Below the pieces are notes generated by a model. That model did no database searches. It was not told the origin of the DNA and saw only the letters and a program-made list of their open reading frames with translations. Shown here piece after piece: positions 29,501-36,998 of a DNA stretch of 64,000 nucleotides (the first letter of the stretch is position 1; every line of letters begins with the position of its first letter). Location of the stretch: positions 1 to 64,000 of the forward strand of contig CALDSY010000186.1 in assembly GCA_937924355.1 (NCBI GenBank), in the 5' to 3' direction. The DNA comes from an uncultured Caulobacterales bacterium (GTDB lineage: Bacteria; Pseudomonadota; Alphaproteobacteria; Caulobacterales; Maricaulaceae). Both the position numbers and the translations under genes were made by a program.

Positions 29501-29858
29501 AATTCAACAGCGGGTTGGTAGCGGCGTCGGAAATGTCCTCGGAGACCTCTTAGGCATTCCGGAAAGTGAAAACCCGCCAACGGCGCCAGAACCCGAACCT
29601 TTCGAAGATCCAGGCAGCCCAGTCCCTGAAGTACCCGTAGAAACACCTCCGCCGCCGACCGATGCCGAGAATAGTGAGGTCACCGAAACGACCACGCCAG
29701 TCGATCCTGAAACAGTTCCAGAGGATCAGGCCAAACCAGAAGGCAGCGAACCGACCCCAGAGGACACTCCAACCGAAGAGGATAAAAGCCTAGAAGAGAC
29801 AATCCTGGAAAAAGGGCTGGATCAGCTGTTTGGGAAAGACAAAAAAGACCTGCCATAG
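26514..29858 (+). CDS. AsmA-family protein
   Basis: Large AsmA/DUF748-type envelope protein (1,114 residues): one N-terminal transmembrane helix (residues about 5-27), then the AsmA repeating beta domain (SSRIGRAVNIDGDVKISPLPSLRVKMDNVSI) thought to form a long lipid-transfer groove between inner and outer membranes. Roughly 100 C-terminal residues form a Pro/Glu/Thr-rich, probably disordered tail (PEPEPFEDPGSPVPEVPVE; repeated PE-rich stretches), followed by a short basic end. AAGGAAG precedes the ATG. Lipid transport is known for E. coli AsmA relatives; here it is inferred. Confidence 0.93.
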   Translation: MRKVVIGIFVILVLLILTAVIVPFLIPSSVYKTTIQDQLSSRIGRAVNIDGDVKISPLPSLRVKMDNVSIENPNGFSAENFVQMESLSTRIKLIPLLSKRVEVVSFDLNQPIISLEKRADGKMNWLLGEGTESPGPDKGPFQRDGRYADIEASIGTFRVQNGEITYADLTKNRAHNLKRVNIALTMKSLANPLSIQGDVIFDGIPADIELELETPRSFLLGQKTPLDLELSTGLGKVSAQGFFTESSDLHFALDMSGMLEELTPLARFLPENFTWLDITKSISFEGHYEYEGQAVKASKALIALNGPKLQSKFTGDASIGEKLSASGNLELEIGDLQNVMKAFKIEMPGGDAISSLQMKTALKTDGETIIAEDVDATLKGRGLDVDFKGNGQFGASRKINGRFESSIESLPKLARKFDVENAQLGLLGQTNVSGSLDYDGSTTELVFDQADTISAFLSGQYQGAVKITDGSITLDGEFDGLVSDPKGTADLLGNNSPYLSALGRMDVKGKISGSPDKIQIQNLDLKLAEGHLNGQYNGGLTYEESGISLLGRFDGNVPNLELLSQVTGMELPYAQSIGRINTTGEFQSESGKVAMKSLVIDLSDGELNGRFDGGAIFDDGFQLDGDLKADIPSARTLTRSTTGVELPPSTNAGDIYERIELNGRVTGNPAELKFSSAGLSMDAMSGAGDFILDLTRAKPMLNGTLDMGQMDFRPYTAAYMARNQGQGIQPWSEIPFNLSALKLMDGNYLIKTPEVIFGPLTFGQTDLNTTVTNGVMTARLPEINLYGGLGVMTATLDASGQIPKVKLAVTLEDIRSNRFLGSLANFTKLEGQGHTLLELTGEGRSQAEIMRSLNGYGDFKVVGGVIKGIDLSQLLNGIDETLTQRVLPSGIGDKYATKFDDMVGKFKIKDGVISIDSLNLKALGVLASGSGRFDIGHQKVDFGLRPRLTGTDAGDIGRFGVPIRFKGPWGQISSGPDYDFLKKIAVEKAKIKAQEEIQQRVGSGVGNVLGDLLGIPESENPPTAPEPEPFEDPGSPVPEVPVETPPPPTDAENSEVTETTTPVDPETVPEDQAKPEGSEPTPEDTPTEEDKSLEETILEKGLDQLFGKDKKDLP

Positions 29859-29884
29859 AAAGAGCTTGCACGGGGTGGCAATCG

Positions 29885-29902
29885 CCCCCCTTTTAAAGGG
29901 GC
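29885..29902 (+). other. CCCCTTTT/AAAGGGG hairpin after AsmA
   Basis: A short perfect inverted repeat CCCCTTT..AAAGGGG lies about 27 bases after the AsmA stop. It lacks a following T-run, so termination is only possible rather than evident. Confidence 0.3.
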
Positions 29903-29925
29903 AATTATCCTGCGTAACGCGCGAA

Positions 29926-29953
29926 CATGGTAATATTTTTTTACGAAACCATG
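29926..29953. promoter_or_regulatory. Interrupted palindrome upstream of phhA (possible operator)
   Basis: CATGGT and ACCATG arms (29926-29931 and 29948-29953) bracket an inner GTAA/TTAC pair. The dyad centre lies about 47 bases before the phhA start, a suitable place for a regulator such as an Lrp or TyrR/PhhR-type protein. The regulator is not identified. Confidence 0.35.
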
Positions 29954-29986
29954 ATAGTTGGGGCGTAAATCAGCAGGAATGGACTC

Positions 29987-30865
29987 ATGGGCATTAATGA
30001 TCCTGTCATCGCCGAACAAACACCCGCGCCGGACTTTCAGATCGAGCAGCGATGGGCGAAGTACACAGACGACGAACACGCCGTTTGGCGTACTCTTTAT
30101 GAACGTCAAATCAAGGTCCTGAAAAATCGGGCGGTTCCAGAGTTTTATGAAGGCTTGAGCGCGCTCAATCTTAATGAGGGCGGCATTCCGGATTTTGTAA
30201 AGGTCAATGAAAAACTCATGGATTTGACAGGGTGGGAAGTCATCTCGGTGCCCCACCTTATTCCCGACGATATCTTTTTTGACCATCTCGCAAATCGACG
30301 GTTTCCAGCGGGGCGATTTATTCGCTCGCGCGATCAAATGGACTATCTGCAAGAGCCGGATATCTTTCATGATGTCTTTGGCCACGTTCCGCTTTTGACC
30401 CAGCCTGTTTTTGCTAATTATATGGAAGCCTATGGCAAAGGCGGGATTCGCGCGCTCAAATGGGATTGCCTTAAAAATCTGGCCCGCCTGTATTGGTATA
30501 CGGTAGAGTTTGGATTGATGCGCAGCGGCGAAGACTTTCAAATTTATGGGGCCGGCATTGTCTCATCCCGGACTGAGAGCGTTTTTAGCGTGGACGACGC
30601 CTCGCCTAATCGCATTCACTTTGATCTGGAACGGGTCATGCAGACCGACTACCGGATCGATGATTTTCAGCAGGTCTATTTTGTTATTAATTCGTTCGAA
30701 GAATTATTCGAAGTGACACAGCAGGATTTTGCGCCGATTTATGACTTTATGACGGGCAGTGATAAAATGTACGGGCTAACAGAAACGTTAGAGTCTGATC
30801 ATGTCTATAATATTGGAACCCAAGACTACGCCGAGGCTGGCGGAAGATTTGCAAAATCTGGTTGA
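29987..30865 (+). CDS. phhA: Phenylalanine 4-monooxygenase
   Basis: Iron- and tetrahydrobiopterin-dependent hydroxylase converting phenylalanine to tyrosine, first step of phenylalanine catabolism. Iron ligands are the two His of FHDVFGHVPLL and the Glu of YWYTVEFGLM. Its 292 residues match bacterial PhhA. No tetrahydrobiopterin recycling gene (phhB) lies adjacent. The stop codon directly abuts that of the AST operon methyltransferase on the other strand. The palindrome at 29926-29953 may regulate it. Confidence 0.97.
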   Translation: MGINDPVIAEQTPAPDFQIEQRWAKYTDDEHAVWRTLYERQIKVLKNRAVPEFYEGLSALNLNEGGIPDFVKVNEKLMDLTGWEVISVPHLIPDDIFFDHLANRRFPAGRFIRSRDQMDYLQEPDIFHDVFGHVPLLTQPVFANYMEAYGKGGIRALKWDCLKNLARLYWYTVEFGLMRSGEDFQIYGAGIVSSRTESVFSVDDASPNRIHFDLERVMQTDYRIDDFQQVYFVINSFEELFEVTQQDFAPIYDFMTGSDKMYGLTETLESDHVYNIGTQDYAEAGGRFAKSG

Positions 30866-31801
30866 TTAACCGGATTTCGTCCCTTTTAAAATCCAACCGA
30901 GAGACGCCCCCTGGGCATCCAGCAAGGACTGTTCCGGTTCCAACTCTATATTATTTGCAGCAAACAAATCCCGCATGCTCTTCATTTTTTCCGGGTTTAT
31001 CGCAGAGGCATGCATTGACTCCATCCGGCCGAGAAACCGGTCTACATCGTTTTCGATACCGTCAAACCAGATCATAATATCCTTAAAGGTATAATTGCGG
31101 TGCTGGTTATACATGGACTGGGTATTCATATAAATATATTCGGACAGGCCTCGATATTTCTGGGCGAGCGGAAACAATTTCATTTGAGCGGCCCGGAATT
31201 CGGCACTGATCTCTGCATTTGTTTTTTCCGTTTTCCCTGTCATGGCCGCGGCGAATAAAAGCCTGGCGGCCGGGACAAATCCGGTGTCGCGAATTTGCTT
31301 CATTTCGACGATCTGAGCGGACACTTCCTGATGGATGGCACCAACCGTATCATGAGACAACGACACAAATGTACCGCCATTTCTAACGATCCTGGATATT
31401 TCAGGAATGACTTTGGTGAAATCCCCATATTCAAAGCCGTACTGACTAACGACAAGATCAAACTCATCATCCCGAAACGGCATAGCGTCGGCAGGTGTGA
31501 CCACGCCTCTTACATCGCCAATTTCTCGAGATACAATCTCAATTGCCGCTTGAGATATATCTGCGCCTGTCAATTGCGAATATCCCAACCCCTTCAAGAT
31601 TTTTAGTACCGTCCCTGCCCCGCAGCAAAGGTCGAGTACGGGGATAGAAACGTCAAAGCCCTGTAGCTGCGCTTTCCAAAAAGCTTCTATTTCAGGATGT
31701 TTCTCGACGCCAACAAGCGCGGCTCCGCTTTCAACGCCGGTACGCCCCTGCCAGTAATTGCTCCAATCCTGATCCAGTGCTGTCAGATCTCTTTCACTCA
31801 T
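30866..31801 (-). CDS. SAM-dependent methyltransferase in the AST operon
   Basis: Class I methyltransferase with SAM motif I VLDLCCGAGTVL and motif II/III-type strands (DEFDLVVSQYGFEY; VRNGGTFVSLSHD). Its 311 residues include a helical C-terminal extension of unknown role. It is the last gene of the arginine-succinyltransferase operon, with ATGA overlap to astB, so transcription and translation are coupled. No AST-pathway step needs a methyltransferase, so its substrate is unknown. Its stop codon is immediately adjacent to the phhA stop. Confidence 0.85.
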   Translation of the reverse strand: MSERDLTALDQDWSNYWQGRTGVESGAALVGVEKHPEIEAFWKAQLQGFDVSIPVLDLCCGAGTVLKILKGLGYSQLTGADISQAAIEIVSREIGDVRGVVTPADAMPFRDDEFDLVVSQYGFEYGDFTKVIPEISRIVRNGGTFVSLSHDTVGAIHQEVSAQIVEMKQIRDTGFVPAARLLFAAAMTGKTEKTNAEISAEFRAAQMKLFPLAQKYRGLSEYIYMNTQSMYNQHRNYTFKDIMIWFDGIENDVDRFLGRMESMHASAINPEKMKSMRDLFAANNIELEPEQSLLDAQGASLGWILKGTKSG

Positions 31802-33129
31802 GATAAGCGCTGAAACGGATAGAAGTCCGACCCCAGATTTAGAATTTCGGTCAATGCGTCAAGAGCCGCAAAGCTTTCCTCCATCAAAGACGGATCTGGC
31901 AAGTCCTCAGGTGATAAGGTCTCTCTATAATGTTTACGGGCCCAGCGCTCTAATCTGGAAAACAACTGCTCATCCATCTTCATGGCCGGATTGACTTGTG
32001 ACCACTCTTGATCAGTCATTGTGACCCGGAGCCGGAGACAAGCCGGACCGCCGCCATTGCGCATAGACTGGCGCACATCGACATACTGAACCGTTCCGAT
32101 AGGCCCGTTTCCAGAGGTCAATTTATTGCAATATTCTCGGGTACGTTCATTGTCGCGGGTTTCGGTCGGGGCGATCAACGTCAACCGGCTATCGTCTGGA
32201 AATTTAATCAGCATGGAATTGAATAGGTAGGCCTGAATGGCGTCATCAATCGGCACATCTTTGACGGGAACCTCCACTAAAACCGGATCAAAAAGACCCG
32301 CTGCCGCCTTGCGGATGTCGGCGTGTACGGTCTCTTTATTTTCAAACGCTAACTCATGGTAAAACAAGGTATTCAATGCTCCCACACAAACAACATCATT
32401 ATGGAATGCGCCAGCATTGATCGCCTGTCGGGATTGCCGAGCAAACACGGTTCTTTCTGGATTTAAACAGTGTTGGCGCGCGATAGCTTCGGAAGCCTCC
32501 CGGGTTTGCCGGGCCGGAAAGCCATCCGTGGTCGGTTCGAACCCGCCGCGGCCATAGACGAAGAGCTCGACACCCTGTTGCCCTCGGTCGGCGCAAAGCC
32601 TGACGTGATTAGCAGCCCCTTCATCGGAGAATACGGACTGTGAGATCAGAGCCGGATGAACCTTGGCAAAAGGGAATGCCGCACGCAACGCGCGCGAGGT
32701 TTGTTCGTGTTCCAAACTGCGATGCAACATGGTCGAAAGATTGGCGGGTGTCAGATGAAGCTGACCATCCGAGCAGTCCGGGGACGGACTCACCGTTGCG
32801 GCGTTGGCCGCCCACATACTTGAGGCCGAAATAATATTCTTCATAAGTCCTGGGACCTGCTTCCACCCTTGTTCGTACATGGTTCGGTCAGACCCCGAAA
32901 AGCCTAGAGCCCTCAGCGCCGGTAAAAAGGGGCGTTGCTGTGGCGGCAATACGCCCTGCCAAAGTCCGGATTGGTGCATGGTCAGCATTTTGCCAAGCCC
33001 TTGAATGACCGCATCTTTTGGCCGGGCTGTCAGCCCCGCATTGCTCGCAGAAGCAATATTGCCATCAGATAACCCGCCATAATTATGGGTGGGACCTATC
33101 AGACCATCGAAATTGGCTTCCATTGCCAT
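31798..33129 (-). CDS. astB: N-succinylarginine dihydrolase
   Basis: AstB hydrolyses N2-succinylarginine to N2-succinylornithine, ammonia and carbon dioxide in the arginine succinyltransferase (AST) pathway. Conserved stretches include NFDGLIGPTHNYGGLS at the N-terminus, HNDVVCVGALNT, and GGGPACLRLRV containing the catalytic Cys. I start at the ATG at 33127-33129 overlapping the astD stop (TGATG), giving 443 residues; an ATG two codons later fits similarly. The enzyme belongs to the pentein guanidino-group-modifying fold. Confidence 0.95.
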   Translation of the reverse strand: MAMEANFDGLIGPTHNYGGLSDGNIASASNAGLTARPKDAVIQGLGKMLTMHQSGLWQGVLPPQQRPFLPALRALGFSGSDRTMYEQGWKQVPGLMKNIISASSMWAANAATVSPSPDCSDGQLHLTPANLSTMLHRSLEHEQTSRALRAAFPFAKVHPALISQSVFSDEGAANHVRLCADRGQQGVELFVYGRGGFEPTTDGFPARQTREASEAIARQHCLNPERTVFARQSRQAINAGAFHNDVVCVGALNTLFYHELAFENKETVHADIRKAAAGLFDPVLVEVPVKDVPIDDAIQAYLFNSMLIKFPDDSRLTLIAPTETRDNERTREYCNKLTSGNGPIGTVQYVDVRQSMRNGGGPACLRLRVTMTDQEWSQVNPAMKMDEQLFSRLERWARKHYRETLSPEDLPDPSLMEESFAALDALTEILNLGSDFYPFQRLS

Positions 33130-34577
33130 CAGGACATCCCCTTGATTGGCAGCGCTTCCGGTTTTGCAGCAACCTGACTCGCCATCGGCCAAGCACAAAA
33201 ATCAGACGCATAGTAAGCGCCCGGATTGTGATTGCCCGACGCGCCAGGGCCGCCAAAGGGAAGGAAACTCGCGGCGCCTGTTGTCGGCCGATTAAAATTC
33301 ACGACACCTGCGCGTATACGGGTTCGAAAATCATCCCATCGATCGGCATCATCTGAGACCAATCCGGCGGCCAATCCAAATCTTGTATCGTTTGCAATTG
33401 CTATGGCTTGGTCCCAGCTATTTGACCGAACGATCTGCAGGACAGGTCCGAAAATTTCTTCGTCCGGAACATTCACATCCGTTACGTCATAAACACCGGG
33501 TACCACATAAGCATCGCCCTTCTCCGATGCCGTGGCATCAGAAATGACGCGCCCGCCCAGATCAACCAGAGCATTTGCGGATTTCAAAACATGACTGGCA
33601 ACACCGGCGCTAACAACCGGCCCCGTGGAGGCCTTGTCGCCGTCTTTCCAGCTTCCCAGCACAAGTCGGTCCCGTTGGGTTTTAAGGGCTTCGATCACAC
33701 GATCCCCCTTTAAACCGGCCGGTAGAATCAACCGCCTTGTGCAGGTACAACGTTGACCCGTCGTAATGAAAGCAGACTGCAATGCGATCGATGCTGCGGC
33801 CTCAGCATCGGAACTATCCCAAATAATAAGCGGATTGTTGCCGCCCATTTCGAGGGCCAAAATAATCTCGGGGCGACCTCCAAACAATTTATGGATATAG
33901 GCGCCAGTCGAAGCCGATCCCGTAAACAATACACCATCTAAATGTTCATGAGCGAGGACGGCAGCGCCGGTATCCCGCGCCCCTTGAACCATATTGATAA
34001 CGCCCGGTGGAAATCCGGCCTTTTCATAAAGGCGTGTCAGCGCTTCGCCGACAGCAGGACATTGTTCACTGGGTTTAAAGACAACCGTATTTCCGGCAAT
34101 CAGCGCCGGCAGAATTTGTCCGTTCGGCAGATGAGCTGGAAAATTATAAGGCCCCAAGACAGCCATAACCCCATGAGCCCGGTGTTGTAACTGCGCCGCC
34201 CCAAATGCTGTTTCCCGCGATAACACCCCGGTCCGGTCGTGATAAGATGTGACCGAAATATCAGCTTTAGCCGATAGCGCTCCGCCTTCGCCTGTCGCGT
34301 CCCAAAGAACCTTACCGGTTTCCTTGGCAATGATAAGCCCCATTTCAGATTTGGTATCCCGGGCCAGATCGCGATATTTTTCGACAATCTGGATACGGGC
34401 ATCGACCGGGGTTCTGGACCAAGCGTCAAATGCCTTGTGCGCGGCTTGAAATGCGGCGTCCACATCCGTCGCGCTCGCTGCATTTCCGCTCCAAAGATCA
34501 TCGCCGTGAGCGGGATCAGTGCTTTTAAAGGGCTCGCCCGAACCTTCTATCCATTGTCCATTTATGAAATTCGTCAT
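33129..34577 (-). CDS. astD: N-succinylglutamic semialdehyde dehydrogenase
   Basis: AstD, an NAD-dependent aldehyde dehydrogenase oxidising succinylglutamate semialdehyde to succinylglutamate in the AST pathway. Catalytic Glu lies in LEMGGNNPLIIWD and catalytic Cys in TTGQRCTCTRRL. The start (ATG 34575-34577, MTNFINGQWIEG) overlaps the astA stop as ATGA. Its 482 residues match the family. The substrate is assigned from operon context with astA and astB. Confidence 0.94.
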   Translation of the reverse strand: MTNFINGQWIEGSGEPFKSTDPAHGDDLWSGNAASATDVDAAFQAAHKAFDAWSRTPVDARIQIVEKYRDLARDTKSEMGLIIAKETGKVLWDATGEGGALSAKADISVTSYHDRTGVLSRETAFGAAQLQHRAHGVMAVLGPYNFPAHLPNGQILPALIAGNTVVFKPSEQCPAVGEALTRLYEKAGFPPGVINMVQGARDTGAAVLAHEHLDGVLFTGSASTGAYIHKLFGGRPEIILALEMGGNNPLIIWDSSDAEAAASIALQSAFITTGQRCTCTRRLILPAGLKGDRVIEALKTQRDRLVLGSWKDGDKASTGPVVSAGVASHVLKSANALVDLGGRVISDATASEKGDAYVVPGVYDVTDVNVPDEEIFGPVLQIVRSNSWDQAIAIANDTRFGLAAGLVSDDADRWDDFRTRIRAGVVNFNRPTTGAASFLPFGGPGASGNHNPGAYYASDFCAWPMASQVAAKPEALPIKGMS

Positions 34578-35587
34578 CGTTTTATCCAAAGCCGAACCGG
34601 CTCGTCATCTTTTAGTAAAAGGGCCCGCAAATCTTCCTCACGCATAAGCAGCTGATCTCCGTCAAACCCTACTTTGGAAAATATAGAGCGAAATTGAGCA
34701 ATCTGATTATTACAAATCAGCGCATTCAGTTTAAGGTTTTCAGTCGACGGTTTTGGAGTCAAAACACGGCTGTCTTTGATGGTTCGAATTTCGCTTGTCG
34801 GAGCGCTGACCGACGGACCACCGTCAAAAATATCGATCATACCATTAAACCTGAACCCTTCTGCCTCTAGAAACCGGCGCGCGCCTACCCCCGCGGGGTG
34901 GGTTTGTCCCATGACCTTACGGGCGTCCTCAGGCAATAATTCTACATAGATCGGGTAACGCGGCATGAGATCCAGGATAAATTGACTGTCCTGTTCAGCG
35001 GAAATGTGATCGGCTTCTGTAAAATCCATCTGAAAGAATTTTCGGCCGATCGCATCCCAGAATGCCGAATTGCCTTCATCGTCAACATGGCCCCGCAATT
35101 CGGAAACAACCGTATCCGAAAACCGTTCCTGGTCGCTGGCAATGAGCATATATCTGGCCTGAGAAATCAGTCGCCCAGCCCCGGTTCCGCGCATTTCTGG
35201 GACCACATATAATGACCCAACCTCTGTGGCGCCATTATACTCATTGACCATCATCAGAACATCCATGTCGTAACGACGATTGGTGACGGCTGATTTACGC
35301 CCAACCCGCAATATTCGGAAATTGAAAAATGGATCCTTGATCCCAATTTGAGCCTTTACCGCGCTGGTTCCGACAATGTCTCCTGTCTCGGTATTCTCGA
35401 GCATGAACAAATAAATGTGTTCCGGAGAAATCTTCTGTTCGAGCTCGAAGCTGACGACGGATTTACGCAGACGCGCCTCTAGAACCTCTTCACCGACGGC
35501 AAGCGATGTAAAGCCGGGCCCCGCTTTATCGGCGAGACTGATCAACGCATCAAGATCGCTGAGATTTGCGGGACGCACAATTAGCAC
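34574..35587 (-). CDS. astA: Arginine N-succinyltransferase
   Basis: AstA transfers succinyl from succinyl-CoA to the alpha-amino group of arginine, the entry step of the AST pathway. The N-terminus MLIVRPANLSDLDALISLAD, the SLYVVPEMRGTGAGRLISQARYM acyl-CoA-binding segment and the HPAGVGARRFLEAEGF motif are diagnostic. The start is a GTG at 35585-35587 within the 3' end of the upstream hydrolase gene (overlap of seven bases). Its length of 337 matches. Confidence 0.95.
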   Translation of the reverse strand: MLIVRPANLSDLDALISLADKAGPGFTSLAVGEEVLEARLRKSVVSFELEQKISPEHIYLFMLENTETGDIVGTSAVKAQIGIKDPFFNFRILRVGRKSAVTNRRYDMDVLMMVNEYNGATEVGSLYVVPEMRGTGAGRLISQARYMLIASDQERFSDTVVSELRGHVDDEGNSAFWDAIGRKFFQMDFTEADHISAEQDSQFILDLMPRYPIYVELLPEDARKVMGQTHPAGVGARRFLEAEGFRFNGMIDIFDGGPSVSAPTSEIRTIKDSRVLTPKPSTENLKLNALICNNQIAQFRSIFSKVGFDGDQLLMREEDLRALLLKDDEPVRLWIKR

Positions 35588-36858
35588 GAATGGGATTCCG
35601 AGCGCGCAAGAGCTTTGGCTTTTTGAGCATCAAATTCGCCACTGGCAATTTTCATTAGAATCAAGGTGGTCAATTTGGATCTTTCGATCAAGCTTGGCAA
35701 TTTGATATATTCTCTATCCGAATGGATATCGCCGCCTCTGACGCCCAGTGTGTCCACATTTGGACATCCCGAGGCCCAGAGATTATTGCCCTCGCAAACG
35801 CCGCCGCTGGGGTTCCAACTAATCTTCTGGCCGAGTAAATCGCCGGCCCTCTTGACCCAGTCAAATATCATAGCATTAGCCGGAGCCATAGGCTTGGGCG
35901 GGCGGGTAAAATCCCCGGTCAGCTCAGCCGTAATACCGTCTTTGGCGTTTATTTGGCCGATAATCGTGTCGATTTGCTCCCGTATCCATCCCATGTCTTC
36001 GGTTTCCTGCATCCGAACATTAAACCGCCCAATGGCCAAATCTGGCACAACATTTAGGGCGCCGCCGCCATCGATTTTTGCCATATTAAACGTGACGCCT
36101 TCGCGCTGCCCGTTGAGTTGATCCAGCGCTACCGTAAACTCTGACATAGCGGAAATTGCATTTCGCCCAAGATGATGCTCGCGTCCAGCATGAGCCGCCT
36201 TGCCACGGATTATAAGCGCGAAATTTCCGCTTCCCTTTCGCGCGCCGGCCATAGATCCATCTGCGAGCGCTGGCTCGAATGCCAATCCAACATGGCTTTG
36301 CGTGCCGAGCTTGTGCAAAAGCGCGCTCGATCCCGGCGAACCTATTTCCTCATCCGGACTGAGCAAGACATTGTATCCAACTTGATCTTTGTTTTTAGAG
36401 TTCTCAAAGGCCGCTAACGCCTCTGCCATAACCAGTATGCCGCCCTTCATATCGGCGACGCCCGGCCCGTTCACGGTTTCGTCATCTAAATATTCTGGTG
36501 TCTGAAAATGGCTTTCCGCCGGGAAAACTGTGTCGTAATGGCCTGTCAAAACCAGCTGAATCGGGGCCTTGGGACGGACGGTTAGAAGCATTGCCGGCGC
36601 AAAATTCAGAGGCTGTTTCAGTCCCTTCGGCGTGACGTATTCACCGACAGTCAATGGCGGGGTCGTGATCTTTCCTGGCAAAGCCTCGAATTTATCAATA
36701 AGAGCCGTTCGCATCTTATCCAACCCGTCTCTATTGCGGCTGCCGGAATTTATTTTTGACCAAGACAAAAGCCTGTCGACCATCGGATCATATCGACCCT
36801 CAAGGAGATTGAGGACTTCGGCCTCTTCATTTTGGATTTGTAGATCGTAAGCACTCAT
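35581..36858 (-). CDS. M20-family amidohydrolase heading the AST operon
   Basis: Zinc-dependent M20 (ArgE/DapE/CPG2-type) hydrolase. Metal ligands are visible in TGHYDTVF, VADMKGG, SPDEEIGS, AFEP and GGDIHSDREY, with a dimerisation domain insert. The M20 fold includes DapE, which removes succinyl from N-succinyl-diaminopimelate. Standing first in the AST operon and lacking a neighbour AstE (M14-type), it is a plausible substitute succinylglutamate desuccinylase, though that is inference. I use the ATG at 36856-36858 (MSAYDLQIQ), as the upstream frame runs through a promoter-like AT-rich stretch; an ATG at 36924 is also in frame. The stop overlaps astA. Confidence 0.85.
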   Translation of the reverse strand: MSAYDLQIQNEEAEVLNLLEGRYDPMVDRLLSWSKINSGSRNRDGLDKMRTALIDKFEALPGKITTPPLTVGEYVTPKGLKQPLNFAPAMLLTVRPKAPIQLVLTGHYDTVFPAESHFQTPEYLDDETVNGPGVADMKGGILVMAEALAAFENSKNKDQVGYNVLLSPDEEIGSPGSSALLHKLGTQSHVGLAFEPALADGSMAGARKGSGNFALIIRGKAAHAGREHHLGRNAISAMSEFTVALDQLNGQREGVTFNMAKIDGGGALNVVPDLAIGRFNVRMQETEDMGWIREQIDTIIGQINAKDGITAELTGDFTRPPKPMAPANAMIFDWVKRAGDLLGQKISWNPSGGVCEGNNLWASGCPNVDTLGVRGGDIHSDREYIKLPSLIERSKLTTLILMKIASGEFDAQKAKALARSESHSC

Positions 36859-36946
36859 AACACTGCTATAATAGGCCGTCTGAGCAATAATTGTCCAATT
36901 TATAAAGCCAACGGAAAACAACATTCTGTCTTCGGCGAATGGACAA

Positions 36947-36973
36947 TAAAAAAGGCCCGGAAACCCGGGCCTT
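36947..36973 (-). terminator. Rho-independent terminator of the OmpA-family gene
   Basis: Nine-base arms AAGGCCCGG/CCGGGCCTT with a four-base loop; on the minus strand the stem is followed by six T. It lies 26 bases after the stop of the OmpA-family gene. Confidence 0.92.
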
Positions 36974-36998
36974 CAAATTCGCAAGAAAAGAACCTAAT

